Position numbers and translations under genes: made by a program. A model generated the notes under the pieces. That model did no database searches. It worked only from the letters and a program-made list of their open reading frames with translations, and was not told where the DNA came from. Shown in pieces: positions 1-7,891 of a DNA stretch of 23,444 nucleotides; positions within the stretch are counted from its first letter, which is position 1, and each line of letters begins with the position of its first letter. The stretch is from the NCBI GenBank assembly GCA_002425935.1, contig DINE01000022.1, positions 1 to 23,444 on the forward strand, given 5' to 3'. The stretch comes from Bacteroidales bacterium UBA5548 (GTDB lineage: Bacteria; Bacteroidota; Bacteroidia; Bacteroidales; UBA932).

Positions 1-16
1 GATTAATATTTTATAT

Positions 17-3000
17 ATGAAAAAAGTACTCCTTTTATCACTTTTATTTTTTACAGCAGCAACATGTTGCCTTAACGGGAATATTGCTTATGCTGCCGGG
101 ACATTAGCCGAGAGCCGGATGATGAGATTTCCGGATATTCACGGAGATAAACTTGTATTCAGCTATGGCGGGGATTTATATATCTCCGATTTAAGCGGCG
201 GAACTGCCAGAAGATTAACTTCACATATTGGTTATGAGATGTTTCCAAAGTTTTCACCAGATGGAAAAATGATTGCCTTTACAGGCCAGTACGACGGTAA
301 CACAGAGGTTTTTGTGATTCCGGCAGAGGGGGGAGAGCCCGTTAGACTAACCTACACTCCAACTCTCTCAAGAGATGATGTTGGCGACAGAATGGGGCCT
401 AATAATATTGTAATGGATTGGTCTGTAGATGGTAAGAATATTCTGTACAGAACAAGAAGCTTTACCTTTAACGATTTTACAGGTCAACTTATGACTGTCC
501 CGGTAACCGGCGGGATTTCTGTGCCTGTTCCCTTGAAGAACGGAGGCTTTGCAAACTACTCTCCGGATGGCAAATTTTTAGCTTATAATTACATATTCAG
601 GGAGTTCAGAACATGGAAGAGATATACCGGAGGAATGGCCGACGACATCAGAATTTTTGATTTCAAAACAAAAAAATCTGAAAAGATTACAGATAATATC
701 TATCAGGATATCTTCCCGATGTGGTCACCGGATGGCACTGTTGTATATTATATCTCTGACAGAGACGGCTATATGAATCTTTTCGGTTACGATGTAAAGA
801 GTAAGAGCACAAAGCAGCTTACAAGCTACAAAGAGTACGATATTAAGTTTCCTTCTGCAGGTGGTGATTACATTGTTTACGAAAACGGAGGCTATATTGT
901 TAAATATAATATGAAGAGTGGCAAGGATGAGAGGCTAAAAATATATATTGCTAATGATGCCAACTATTCACGTCCTGAGTGGAAGGACCTCTCAAAGAGT
1001 GTGAGATCATATTCACTTTCTCCAAATGGAGAGAGAGTACTTGCAACTGCAAGGGGAGATATTTTTTCAATCCCTTCAAAAAGCGGGGTTACCTACAACC
1101 TTACTAACTCAAGTAATGCAAACGACAAAAATGCAGACTGGGCACCGGACGGAAGCGGTTATGCTTATATTTCGGATAAAGAGGGTGAGTTCAATATCTA
1201 TCTCTTTGACAGCAGGACTAAAAAAGAGAGAAGGCTTACAGATATTAAAGGCTATATTTTCGGTTTTGAATGGTCGCCTGACTCAAAGAAGATTCTATGG
1301 AGCGAGAAGAGAAATACTCTCAATCTGCTGGATGTGGCAACAGGGAAGAATACTGTGGTTGAGCAGTCGGGGATAAGCCCGATTAACGATTACAACTGGG
1401 CTCCAAACTCATCTTATATAGTTTATACACGTCCGGGAAAACAGGTAAGTACGGTGGTTGTGTATGATATTAAGAACGATAAAAAGATTCAAATTACAGA
1501 TGAGTGGTACTCTTCGTTTGGTGCAAATTTCAGTAAAGAGGGTAAGCATCTCCTTTTTGTTTCCAACAGATCGTTTAACCCAACTTACAGCAATACCGAG
1601 TGGAACCATGCATATACGAATATGAGTAAAATCTATATTCTTCCTCTGACAAATGATGCAGAGATTCCTTTTGCTGTTAAAAACGACACTGTTTCAATAG
1701 TCTCTGCAGAAAAACCTGCTGCTCCCGCTTCGAAGGAGATTCAATACAACTTCGAAAATATTCCGGCAAGGACGGTTGAGCTACCTGTATCGCCATCTTC
1801 ATACAATAATCTTCATATGATTGGCAATCAGGTTTATTACAATTCAAGGAGAGGGACTTATGTTTATGACACAGAGGCTAAAAAAGAGACCGATCTTGGT
1901 GTAATGGTTATTTTCAGCCACGGTTACAAGAAGGCACTTGCCGTTTCAGGTCAGGGTATTCAGGTTATTGATGTTCCCAAAGCAGCGGTTACTGTTAACA
2001 AACCTCTCTCTCTTGCGGGAGTGAAAAAGCTTGTCAATTACAGAGAGGAGTGGATGCAGATCTACAATGAGACATGGCGGCAGATGAGAGACTTCTTCTA
2101 TTCCAAAAACATGCATGGAGTGAACTGGGATGATATTTACAAGAGATATGCAGTACTTGTGCCACATATTAATCACCGTTCTGACCTTACCTATCTGATA
2201 GGGGAGATGATAGGTGAGCTGAATGTAGGGCATGCATATTCACAGAATGGAGAGAAGCCGGAGCCTCCAAGAGTTCAGACCGGCCTTCTGGGAGCACGTT
2301 TCTCGAAGGATAAGTCGGGTTACTTTAAAGTTGATAAAATTATCGAGGGTGAAAACTGGAGCAAAGAGACAAGATCTCCTCTGACACTTCCAGGTGTAGA
2401 AGTTAAGGAGGGAGAGTATATCATCTCTGTAAATGGGGTTAATCTTAAAGATATTGATGATATCTTTAAAACGCTGGCAGGTACAGCTGGAACGGTTGTT
2501 GAACTTGAAGTTAACCCTAAGCCTGAGGCAGCAGGTGCCAGAAAGGTTTACACCGAGCCGATAGCTGATGAGTCACAGCTCTATTACTTCAGCTGGGTAA
2601 GAGAGAATATAAAGAGGGTATCTGAAGCAACAAATGGTGAAGTGGGGTATATTCACATTCCTGATATGGGTGTTGCCGGCCTTAACGAGTTTGTAAAGCA
2701 CTACTACCCACAGCTAGGCAAAAAGGCGCTGATAATTGATGATCGAGGTAACGGCGGAGGAAATGTGTCGCCAATGATTACAGAGAGGCTTCAGAGAAGC
2801 ATCACCTTCTTTACAATGCACACAAACCAGACAGAGGGCTCTTTAAATCCCGTAGGTACATTTGACGGACCAAAAGTGCTGCTTGTTAACGAATATTCTG
2901 CATCAGACGGTGATCTCTTCCCATACAGATTCAAAAAGCACGGACTTGGAACAGTTATAGGAAAAAGAACATGGGGCGGAGTTGTCGGTTACAGCGGAAC

Positions 3001-3253
3001 TATTCCTGTGGTTGACGGAGGATCTATTGTCACCCCTTCTTATGCTCCGTTTGCAGTCGATGGCAGCGGATGGATAATCGAGGGAGAGGGAGTCCATCCC
3101 GATATTGAGATTTCTAATGATCCATACAAAGATTTTATGGGAGAAGATGAGCAGTTGAACAAAGCTATTGAAGTTATCAAGAGCAAAATTAAGGAGCATA
3201 AATACTCTCCACCTGTTATTCCTGCATTTCCCGACAAGAGTCCGGGCAGATAG
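17..3253 (+). CDS. Secreted tricorn-like S41 peptidase
   Basis: A 1078-residue protein with an N-terminal signal peptide (about residues 1-26, ending IAYA), so it is exported, probably to the periplasm. Residues ~30-350 and ~350-660 carry repeated 'SPDG' and 'WSPDSK' blades typical of the two beta-propellers of tricorn protease. A region ~680-740 resembles the tricorn core, a PDZ-like domain lies at ~755-850, and an S41 tail-protease domain follows. The expected catalytic residues are visible: H739 in NVGHAYS, S963-D964 in YSASDGD, and E1022 or E1024 in WIIEGEGVHPD. Archaeal tricorn uses H746, S965, D966 and E1023, so the register agrees closely. Known family role: degradation of oligopeptides. 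That it works in the periplasm is inferred from the signal peptide. The ATG follows an A/T-rich stretch; the promoter lies left of the window. The gene stands alone and is followed by a strong terminator. Confidence 0.93.
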   Translation: MKKVLLLSLLFFTAATCCLNGNIAYAAGTLAESRMMRFPDIHGDKLVFSYGGDLYISDLSGGTARRLTSHIGYEMFPKFSPDGKMIAFTGQYDGNTEVFVIPAEGGEPVRLTYTPTLSRDDVGDRMGPNNIVMDWSVDGKNILYRTRSFTFNDFTGQLMTVPVTGGISVPVPLKNGGFANYSPDGKFLAYNYIFREFRTWKRYTGGMADDIRIFDFKTKKSEKITDNIYQDIFPMWSPDGTVVYYISDRDGYMNLFGYDVKSKSTKQLTSYKEYDIKFPSAGGDYIVYENGGYIVKYNMKSGKDERLKIYIANDANYSRPEWKDLSKSVRSYSLSPNGERVLATARGDIFSIPSKSGVTYNLTNSSNANDKNADWAPDGSGYAYISDKEGEFNIYLFDSRTKKERRLTDIKGYIFGFEWSPDSKKILWSEKRNTLNLLDVATGKNTVVEQSGISPINDYNWAPNSSYIVYTRPGKQVSTVVVYDIKNDKKIQITDEWYSSFGANFSKEGKHLLFVSNRSFNPTYSNTEWNHAYTNMSKIYILPLTNDAEIPFAVKNDTVSIVSAEKPAAPASKEIQYNFENIPARTVELPVSPSSYNNLHMIGNQVYYNSRRGTYVYDTEAKKETDLGVMVIFSHGYKKALAVSGQGIQVIDVPKAAVTVNKPLSLAGVKKLVNYREEWMQIYNETWRQMRDFFYSKNMHGVNWDDIYKRYAVLVPHINHRSDLTYLIGEMIGELNVGHAYSQNGEKPEPPRVQTGLLGARFSKDKSGYFKVDKIIEGENWSKETRSPLTLPGVEVKEGEYIISVNGVNLKDIDDIFKTLAGTAGTVVELEVNPKPEAAGARKVYTEPIADESQLYYFSWVRENIKRVSEATNGEVGYIHIPDMGVAGLNEFVKHYYPQLGKKALIIDDRGNGGGNVSPMITERLQRSITFFTMHTNQTEGSLNPVGTFDGPKVLLVNEYSASDGDLFPYRFKKHGLGTVIGKRTWGGVVGYSGTIPVVDGGSIVTPSYAPFAVDGSGWIIEGEGVHPDIEISNDPYKDFMGEDEQLNKAIEVIKSKIKEHKYSPPVIPAFPDKSPGR

Positions 3254-3272
3254 TTAATCTGAGTCAAATGAA

Positions 3273-3307
3273 AAAGCAGCTCCTTTTCGGGAGCTGCTTT
3301 TATTTTT
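3273..3307 (+). terminator. Rho-independent terminator, probably bidirectional
   Basis: Twenty bases after the tricorn-like stop codon, an 11-bp perfect stem (3273-3283 with 3290-3300, core GCAGCTCC/GGAGCTGC) closes a 6-nt loop and runs into TTTTATTTTT. On the minus strand the same stem is followed by a run of five T, so it may also end transcripts from the TPR/HTH gene, whose stop codon is at 3540. Confidence 0.92.
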
Positions 3308-3539
3308 CAAGAAAACTGCGCTGCAGCCTATGCTATTTGAAACTATGAATTTGAAACTACTTTAATTTAATTTAACCCCCACAAACTGCAGCGAAGTCTC
3401 ATGATTTTTGCGGAGACCAAACTTAAATAATAAAATTCAGGATTGCCTCTGTTGCGGAGGTTGTTATAAATTGTTTCGTTTTCGGTTCGTCTATGTATCA
3501 GAATATCAATACTAAATTAAATCTTTGTCGCAAAATGTT

Positions 3540-5183
3540 TTATTCGTTTTCTGAAGAATCATCGTCATTTTGCTGGATTTTTTTGTGGATTCTGCCCTTT
3601 AATGAGCGGATACTTGACTGAGTTGTGTTGAGAAAATCTCCAATCTCCTGATTGGAGAATCCATCTTCGCTCAACACATATATGAGCTTTTCGTAGTCGG
3701 TTAGCTTGTCCATGTTTGGCAAGTGACTGTACATCTCCATGAACTCTTCACGTGAAGTTATAGATGACAGAGCCGATCTTGTCATCAGGTTTGCCTGATC
3801 GATAACAGAGTTCAGACTGTCAAATGTGTCGGAAGAGACCTTCCTGCACCTTAGAGCCTCTTTATAAACGCCGTCTATCAGCTGCGGAAGTACAAATGAA
3901 GTATTTTTGCACAACTCAGAGGTTATCCATAATTTTCTGTTTTCCTGTTTAAAGTGAACTTTATCCTTAACTGCAGTAACAGCTTTTTTATGGTGTTTTT
4001 TCAGTACTCTGGAGAGAATGTATAGTGTTGCCAGAGATAATACAGTTATTCCTATAATTGTGAATATGAGTATGGTGCGTTGATTTTTGAGGGATTTTAT
4101 AATAGTCTCCCTGCTCTTAATATCATACTTCCGCTCAATCTCTGTAACCCTCTCCTGATTTATTTTTGTAAAGGCTCTGATATAAATTTGATAGGCCTTT
4201 TTGTAACTCTCATATGCCTCTTTGTAATCTCCGTTTTCGGCATACAGCTCTGCCAGATATCGGTGGTAGAAATGGCCGTTAATAGATGCCGAATCTCTGA
4301 TTGATGCTACTGAAAGCTTGCTGTAATATAGTGTGCTGTCTCTGTTTCCGTGTCTTTTGAAAGAGGCTGCAACCATGTAGTGAAGTTGTGAATAGTTTAC
4401 ATCCAGTTTTGCATCTTTGGCTGTCTGCATCATCTTTTTAAGATACTCAACTGCAATTGTATAGTCTTTTTTTGCAGTATGGTAATAATAGAGGGCGTTG
4501 CTCAGATTGTACGAAAGGTAGGGAGGAAGATCTGTTTCATCGGCAAAATAGGTTAGTTGCAACAGAGCGTCGGTATATTGCCTCTGACCGAAATTAATCC
4601 AGAATAACTCAAGCCGGGCGTTAAGCATTGTGTATTTATTGCCGGCTTTATTGCATAGCTCCATACACTTGATTACTGCTTTTGTTGCCTCTTCTCTGTT
4701 GTCTCTGGCTCTGTAAATTCTTCCCAGATATAAATAGAGAGTGCTGCCAAGGTTGTAATCTTTAATTCCGGTTCTCACAAATTGATTTTCGGCGTCTCTG
4801 ATGAGAGTGTATGCAGTTGAGTCGTTCCTGTTGGTGTTGAATAGTGCTGCACCATTAAAAAGTAGTGCTCGAGTATAGTTGTATGTATCCTCTTTTGCAC
4901 GAAAGATGTATGAAGGTACAAGAATTGCTGTGTCGCTTGGTGTTTTCCCGTTAAGATACTCAAAGGAGATTGTTCTTATGAGTCTTGAATAGGCTCTGTT
5001 CTCTTCGTTCAGAATCATATTGTCTATCCTGTCAAGGGAGTCAATAACCTGTTTTGGAGAGGTGTAGATTGATTTATCAAGATTTGCCAATCTTTGATTT
5101 ATAAGTTGCTGTGATCCGTTCTCTCTCTCTCTTGAGCAGGAGATCAGCAGGACTAAAAGAAACAGTAACGGTATATTTTTCAT
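3540..5183 (-). CDS. TPR lipoprotein with one TM segment and a C-terminal HTH
   Basis: A 547-residue protein. Residues 1-16 form a lipoprotein signal ending in lipobox LISC (lipidated Cys16). Residues ~40-340 are helical repeats of TPR type, for example the pair around 305-335. A coiled-coil-like stretch (~340-368) leads to a single membrane segment (~370-392), followed by a very basic segment (RVLKKHHKK), which by the positive-inside rule places the C-terminus in the cytosol. Residues ~495-537 (DGFSNQEIGDFLNTTQSSIR) look like a LuxR-type helix-turn-helix. Bacteroidales encode many such TPR-TM-HTH proteins; their roles are mostly unknown, but the layout suggests an envelope sensor with a cytosolic DNA-binding end. 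No kinase domain is present. It is divergent from the C11 peptidase gene, which may be a target (inference). The ATG at 5183 is the only start that keeps the signal peptide. Confidence 0.82.
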   Translation of the reverse strand: MKNIPLLFLLVLLISCSRERENGSQQLINQRLANLDKSIYTSPKQVIDSLDRIDNMILNEENRAYSRLIRTISFEYLNGKTPSDTAILVPSYIFRAKEDTYNYTRALLFNGAALFNTNRNDSTAYTLIRDAENQFVRTGIKDYNLGSTLYLYLGRIYRARDNREEATKAVIKCMELCNKAGNKYTMLNARLELFWINFGQRQYTDALLQLTYFADETDLPPYLSYNLSNALYYYHTAKKDYTIAVEYLKKMMQTAKDAKLDVNYSQLHYMVAASFKRHGNRDSTLYYSKLSVASIRDSASINGHFYHRYLAELYAENGDYKEAYESYKKAYQIYIRAFTKINQERVTEIERKYDIKSRETIIKSLKNQRTILIFTIIGITVLSLATLYILSRVLKKHHKKAVTAVKDKVHFKQENRKLWITSELCKNTSFVLPQLIDGVYKEALRCRKVSSDTFDSLNSVIDQANLMTRSALSSITSREEFMEMYSHLPNMDKLTDYEKLIYVLSEDGFSNQEIGDFLNTTQSSIRSLKGRIHKKIQQNDDDSSENE

Positions 5184-5202
5184 TATTCTGTTTTAATATT
5201 TG

Positions 5203-5210
5203 CAAATATA
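5203..5210 (-). promoter_or_regulatory. Candidate -7 box for the TPR/HTH gene
   Basis: On the minus strand 5210-5203 reads TATATTTG, an exact fit to the Bacteroidota -7 consensus TAnnTTTG. Transcription would begin near 5196, giving a leader of roughly a dozen bases. I see no good TTG -33 element at the usual distance, so this rests on one box. Confidence 0.4.
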
Positions 5211-5240
5211 GCTAATTACAAGGATGGATGAGTAAACTAA

Positions 5241-5248
5241 TAGATTTG
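5241..5248 (+). promoter_or_regulatory. Weak candidate -7 box for the C11 peptidase gene
   Basis: TAGATTTG on the plus strand fits TAnnTTTG but has no clear -33 element and would give a leader of about 165 bases. A near-match, CAAATTTG at 5374-5381, is closer to the gene and is the alternative. A 10-bp palindrome TAAAGCTTTA (5311-5320) lies between them and could be an operator, though nothing else supports that. Confidence 0.22.
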
Positions 5249-5419
5249 TAAATATTTAATACCTCTCCGGTATTGTTGATTTCGTTTTCAACATGCTTAT
5301 TGTCAAAGTGTAAAGCTTTATTTGCTGCCTGTTCTTAAACTATTTTACCCTTATTAACCAATTTTATCATACGCAAATTTGGTAAAAAATAGCTATTTTT
5401 GGGTTATCAATTAATAGTT

Positions 5420-6586
5420 ATGAATATTAAGATTTTAAGATATACCGCAACTGTTCTTGTTACTGCGGCACTGGTACTGCTTAGCTCTTGTGAAAAAAAT
5501 CCATTCAGCAATGATGATTACAGAAAGGTTGTCATCTTGTATATGGCTGCAAACAATAACCTTAGCAGCTATGCCGAACACAACATTGCAACCCTTAAAG
5601 GGGGATTTATACCTGACAAAAACAGCAAAGACATTCTCATTGTGTATGCCCACATCGCGGGGAACATTCCAAAGCTTACCAGACTTTTCAAAAACTCAGA
5701 CGGTTCTGTTACCGAAGATCCTGTTGCTGTGTATGAAGATCACAACTCGGCAAACGGAGATGTTTTAAAAGCCGTCTTAAATAAAGTAAAGACAATTTTC
5801 CCTGCAAAAGAGTATGGTCTTATACTTTGGTCCCATGCCACAGGTTGGCTTCCTCAAGGTTACTATAACTCCACATTTCAGGGAACTTGGTTTGAGGATC
5901 CTTACGCAGGAATGGTTAAAAGTTTCGGAGAGGACAGAGGAGTAGAGATGGAGATAAAAGAGCTGAAGTCGGCTCTGCCGTTCCATTTTAACTTCATAAT
6001 TTTTGATTGTTGTTTCATGGGAGGCATTGAGTCTGTCTATGAGCTTAAAGACAAGGCAACTTATATAATTGCTTCACCTACAGAGATTCTTGCAAACGGT
6101 TTCCCTTACAGAGATATAATGAGTCCTCTTTTCCAGACTAAATCAAACCTTGAGGAGGCGTGCCGCCTCTTTTACGAGTATTACAATGCTCAGTCAGGGG
6201 TGCACAAATCTGCAACGATTGCTCTTTACAAAACAGAAAATCTCAGACAATTGGCTACTGTTGCCAAGGGGATCTTTAACAACCACAGAGATAAAATTCA
6301 AACGCTGGATATGGGAAAGATCCAACCATATTTTCGTCTGAATAAGAGATGGTTCTGGGATCTTGGAAATCTTATCGAAGAGATTGCAACACCAACCGAG
6401 TATCTTACGTTCAGAACCGCTTTGGAAAATGTTGTTGTCGCCAAGTGGACAACAGAGTATTTCATAGATATAAAGATTAATAAGTTCTCGGGGATCAGCA
6501 CCTATATTCAAAACCCCTCAAACTCTTTTCTGGACACCTTTTACAAGGGTTTCGACTGGAATTTTGATTCAGAGATGATTAAATAG
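5420..6586 (+). CDS. C11 (clostripain-family) peptidase lipoprotein
   Basis: A 388-residue cysteine peptidase of clan CD. A lipoprotein signal (residues 1-24, lipobox LSSC, Cys24) indicates a membrane-anchored exported enzyme. The body shows the family landmarks: VVILYMAANNNLS near residue 38, catalytic His139 in WSHATGW, and catalytic Cys198 in the strand FDCCFMGG, the usual FDACLMG-type motif. Family members cleave after Arg or Lys; the specificity of this copy cannot be read from sequence. I chose the ATG at 5420, which starts a perfect lipoprotein signal, over an upstream in-frame TTG at 5399. The gene is single and divergent from the TPR/HTH lipoprotein. No terminator follows: the rplY promoter begins only 9 bases after the stop codon. 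Confidence 0.9.
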   Translation: MNIKILRYTATVLVTAALVLLSSCEKNPFSNDDYRKVVILYMAANNNLSSYAEHNIATLKGGFIPDKNSKDILIVYAHIAGNIPKLTRLFKNSDGSVTEDPVAVYEDHNSANGDVLKAVLNKVKTIFPAKEYGLILWSHATGWLPQGYYNSTFQGTWFEDPYAGMVKSFGEDRGVEMEIKELKSALPFHFNFIIFDCCFMGGIESVYELKDKATYIIASPTEILANGFPYRDIMSPLFQTKSNLEEACRLFYEYYNAQSGVHKSATIALYKTENLRQLATVAKGIFNNHRDKIQTLDMGKIQPYFRLNKRWFWDLGNLIEEIATPTEYLTFRTALENVVVAKWTTEYFIDIKINKFSGISTYIQNPSNSFLDTFYKGFDWNFDSEMIK

Positions 6587-6594
6587 ATTTCCGG

Positions 6595-6624
6595 TTGCAC
6601 GGGAGCATTTTTTTTGTATCTTTG
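6595..6624 (+). promoter_or_regulatory. Promoter of the rplY-pth-Hsp15-like operon
   Basis: TTG (6595-6597), then 19 bases, then TATCTTTG (6617-6624). Both elements and the spacing match the sigma-ABfr-type promoter of Bacteroidota (TTG, N19-21, TAnnTTTG). Transcription should start near 6630, leaving a leader of about 75 bases before the rplY ATG. It is the best promoter in the window. Confidence 0.85.
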
Positions 6625-6630
6625 CGACCT

Positions 6631-6682
6631 CTAAAAAAGGAAACTTTTTTGGTGCAATGGGGTCCGGTACGGTTCCGGATTG
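6631..6682 (+). promoter_or_regulatory. Structured 5' leader of rplY (two hairpins)
   Basis: Just after the predicted start site, AAAAAAG (6633-6639) pairs perfectly with CTTTTTT (6644-6650) around a GAAA tetraloop; a U-G and a C-G pair can extend it to 9 bp. A second hairpin pairs TCCGG (6663-6667) with CCGGA (6675-6679) around 7 bases, and CAA (6655-6657) with TTG (6680-6682) can extend it past a 5-base TGGGG bulge. Folding was done by eye. Autoregulatory leaders are common upstream of ribosomal protein genes, so this may be one, but function is inferred only. Confidence 0.45.
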
Positions 6683-6706
6683 AGTAACACATTTTAAATT
6701 AACAAC

Positions 6707-7297
6707 ATGAAGTCAATTTCATTAAAAGGTCAATCAAGAGAGATTACCAAAAAAAGCGCTATCAATGCAATGAGAAGAGAGGGTCAGATCCCTTGTGTTC
6801 TTTACGGACCTAAGGTTGAAAACCTCCATTTTTCACTTTCAGACAGAGATCTTCTTCTGATTCTTAACACACCAAATTCATACATCATTAACCTTGATGT
6901 TGATGGCAAAGAGTACAAAGCTGTTTTCCACAGTGCACAGTTTCATCCGGTAACTGATGAGCCTCTTCACATAGATTTTCTTACAGTTTCTGAGTCAAGA
7001 CCGGTTGTAATCAACGTTCCGGTTGTGATAAAAGGTAACTCAGAGGGTGTTCGCCAGGGTGGTAAGCTTATTCTTGTAACAAGGAAACTTAAGGTTTCTG
7101 CTGCTTTAAATGATCTTCCGGATAATATTGAGGTTGACATTACAGACCTTAAGATTGGTAAATCAATTGTTGCCGGCGATGTTAAGCTTGATAAAATACA
7201 GGTTCTGACTCCAAAAACAACTATCATCTGCTCTGTTAAGATGACACGTGCTGCTATTGGAGCTGCTGCTGCCGCTGCTGCTGCCGCAGGTAAATAG
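6707..7297 (+). CDS. rplY: 50S ribosomal protein L25 (CTC/TL5 type)
   Basis: A 196-residue long-form L25, also called CTC or TL5. It binds 5S rRNA in the large ribosomal subunit. Residues ~1-90 are the 5S-binding L25 domain (REGQIPCVLYG near 25, FHSAQFHPVTDEPLHIDFL near 75-95). Residues ~95-180 are the beta-rich TL5 C-terminal domain (INVPVVIKGNSEGVRQGG, then DLPDNIEVDIT). The tail is unusual in ending with nine alanines in a row before GK, encoded by a GCN-rich stretch. First gene of a three-gene operon: pth follows after 14 bases. Ctc-pth adjacency is seen in many bacteria and fits a shared translation role. It has its own strong promoter and a structured leader. Confidence 0.96.
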   Translation: MKSISLKGQSREITKKSAINAMRREGQIPCVLYGPKVENLHFSLSDRDLLLILNTPNSYIINLDVDGKEYKAVFHSAQFHPVTDEPLHIDFLTVSESRPVVINVPVVIKGNSEGVRQGGKLILVTRKLKVSAALNDLPDNIEVDITDLKIGKSIVAGDVKLDKIQVLTPKTTIICSVKMTRAAIGAAAAAAAAAGK

Positions 7298-7311
7298 TAA
7301 ATTTAAAGAGT

Positions 7312-7875
7312 ATGAGCTATCTGATTGTCGGATTGGGAAACATCGGAATTGAATATGCTGATACTCGTCACAATATCGGTTTTATAGTATTGGATGCCTG
7401 GGCTCAGGCATCCAATATTCTTTTTGAGAGCGGTCGTTACGGCTATGTTGCCGAAACACGTTACAAAGGCAGAAAGGCAGTCCTGCTCAAGCCATCTACT
7501 TACATGAACCTGAGTGGTAAAGCGGTTAGCTACTGGATGCAGAAGGAGAAGATCCCCCTTGAAAATGTTCTGGTTATTGTAGATGACCTAGCTCTTCCGC
7601 TGGGCACACTAAGGATGAGAAAGCAGGGTAGTGACGGTGGTCACAACGGATTGAGGGATATTACAGAGACTCTGGGAACTTCTAACTTTGCAAGACTCAG
7701 GGTTGGAATAGGTGATAACTTCTCAAAAGGGAGGCAGGTTGATTATGTTCTGGGAAGCTGGAGCGATGAGGAGAGGAAGTTACTTCCTGGAATCTGTGAA
7801 AAATCGTATGAGGCTGCAAAATCCTTCATTACAATTGGTCCTGAAAGGACAATGAATTTCATTAATACCAAATAA
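7312..7875 (+). CDS. pth: Peptidyl-tRNA hydrolase
   Basis: A 187-residue cytosolic enzyme that frees tRNA from peptidyl-tRNAs that drop off ribosomes. Family landmarks are all present: GLGNIG with Asn10, TRHNIGF with catalytic His20, Asn66 in TYMNLSGKAV, Asp92 in VDDLALPLG, and Asn112 in SDGGHNGLRDI. Length is normal for bacterial Pth (about 190). It lies 14 bases after rplY and 16 bases before the S4-domain gene. Odd feature: codons 26-36 form a 13-bp perfect inverted repeat followed by a T-rich tract, listed separately as a possible intragenic terminator. Confidence 0.97.
   Translation: MSYLIVGLGNIGIEYADTRHNIGFIVLDAWAQASNILFESGRYGYVAETRYKGRKAVLLKPSTYMNLSGKAVSYWMQKEKIPLENVLVIVDDLALPLGTLRMRKQGSDGGHNGLRDITETLGTSNFARLRVGIGDNFSKGRQVDYVLGSWSDEERKLLPGICEKSYEAAKSFITIGPERTMNFINTK
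7386..7425 (+). terminator. Terminator-like hairpin inside pth
   Basis: TATTGGATGCCTG (7388-7400) and CAGGCATCCAATA (7405-7417) are exact reverse complements around the 4-base loop GGCT. A G-U pair (7387/7418) and an A-T pair (7386/7419) extend the stem to 15 bp. The right arm is followed at once by TTCTTTTT (7418-7425). This is the shape of an intrinsic terminator, yet it lies about 75 bases into the pth reading frame, where translating ribosomes would normally prevent it from forming. Structure is directly visible; function is inferred. Confidence 0.45.
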
Positions 7876-7891
7876 CGGTAAAGCTCTTAAT

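Noticed and set aside
3335..3359. Direct repeat ATTTGAAACTA (3335-3345 and 3349-3359)
   Set aside because: Only 11 bp, A/T-rich, two copies, no link to a gene or mobile element.
3519..3621. Promoter-like AATCTTTGTCGC followed by a 28-codon ORF antisense to the TPR/HTH gene
   Set aside because: The box misses the first T of TAnnTTTG, lacks a -33 element, and the ORF is short and antisense to a well-supported gene.
5311..5320. Palindrome TAAAGCTTTA as an operator
   Set aside because: Ten bases of A/T-rich palindrome are common by chance and it does not align with a firm promoter.
5399..5419. TTG start giving a longer C11 peptidase
   Set aside because: The ATG at 5420 begins a complete lipoprotein signal; the added seven residues have no family support.
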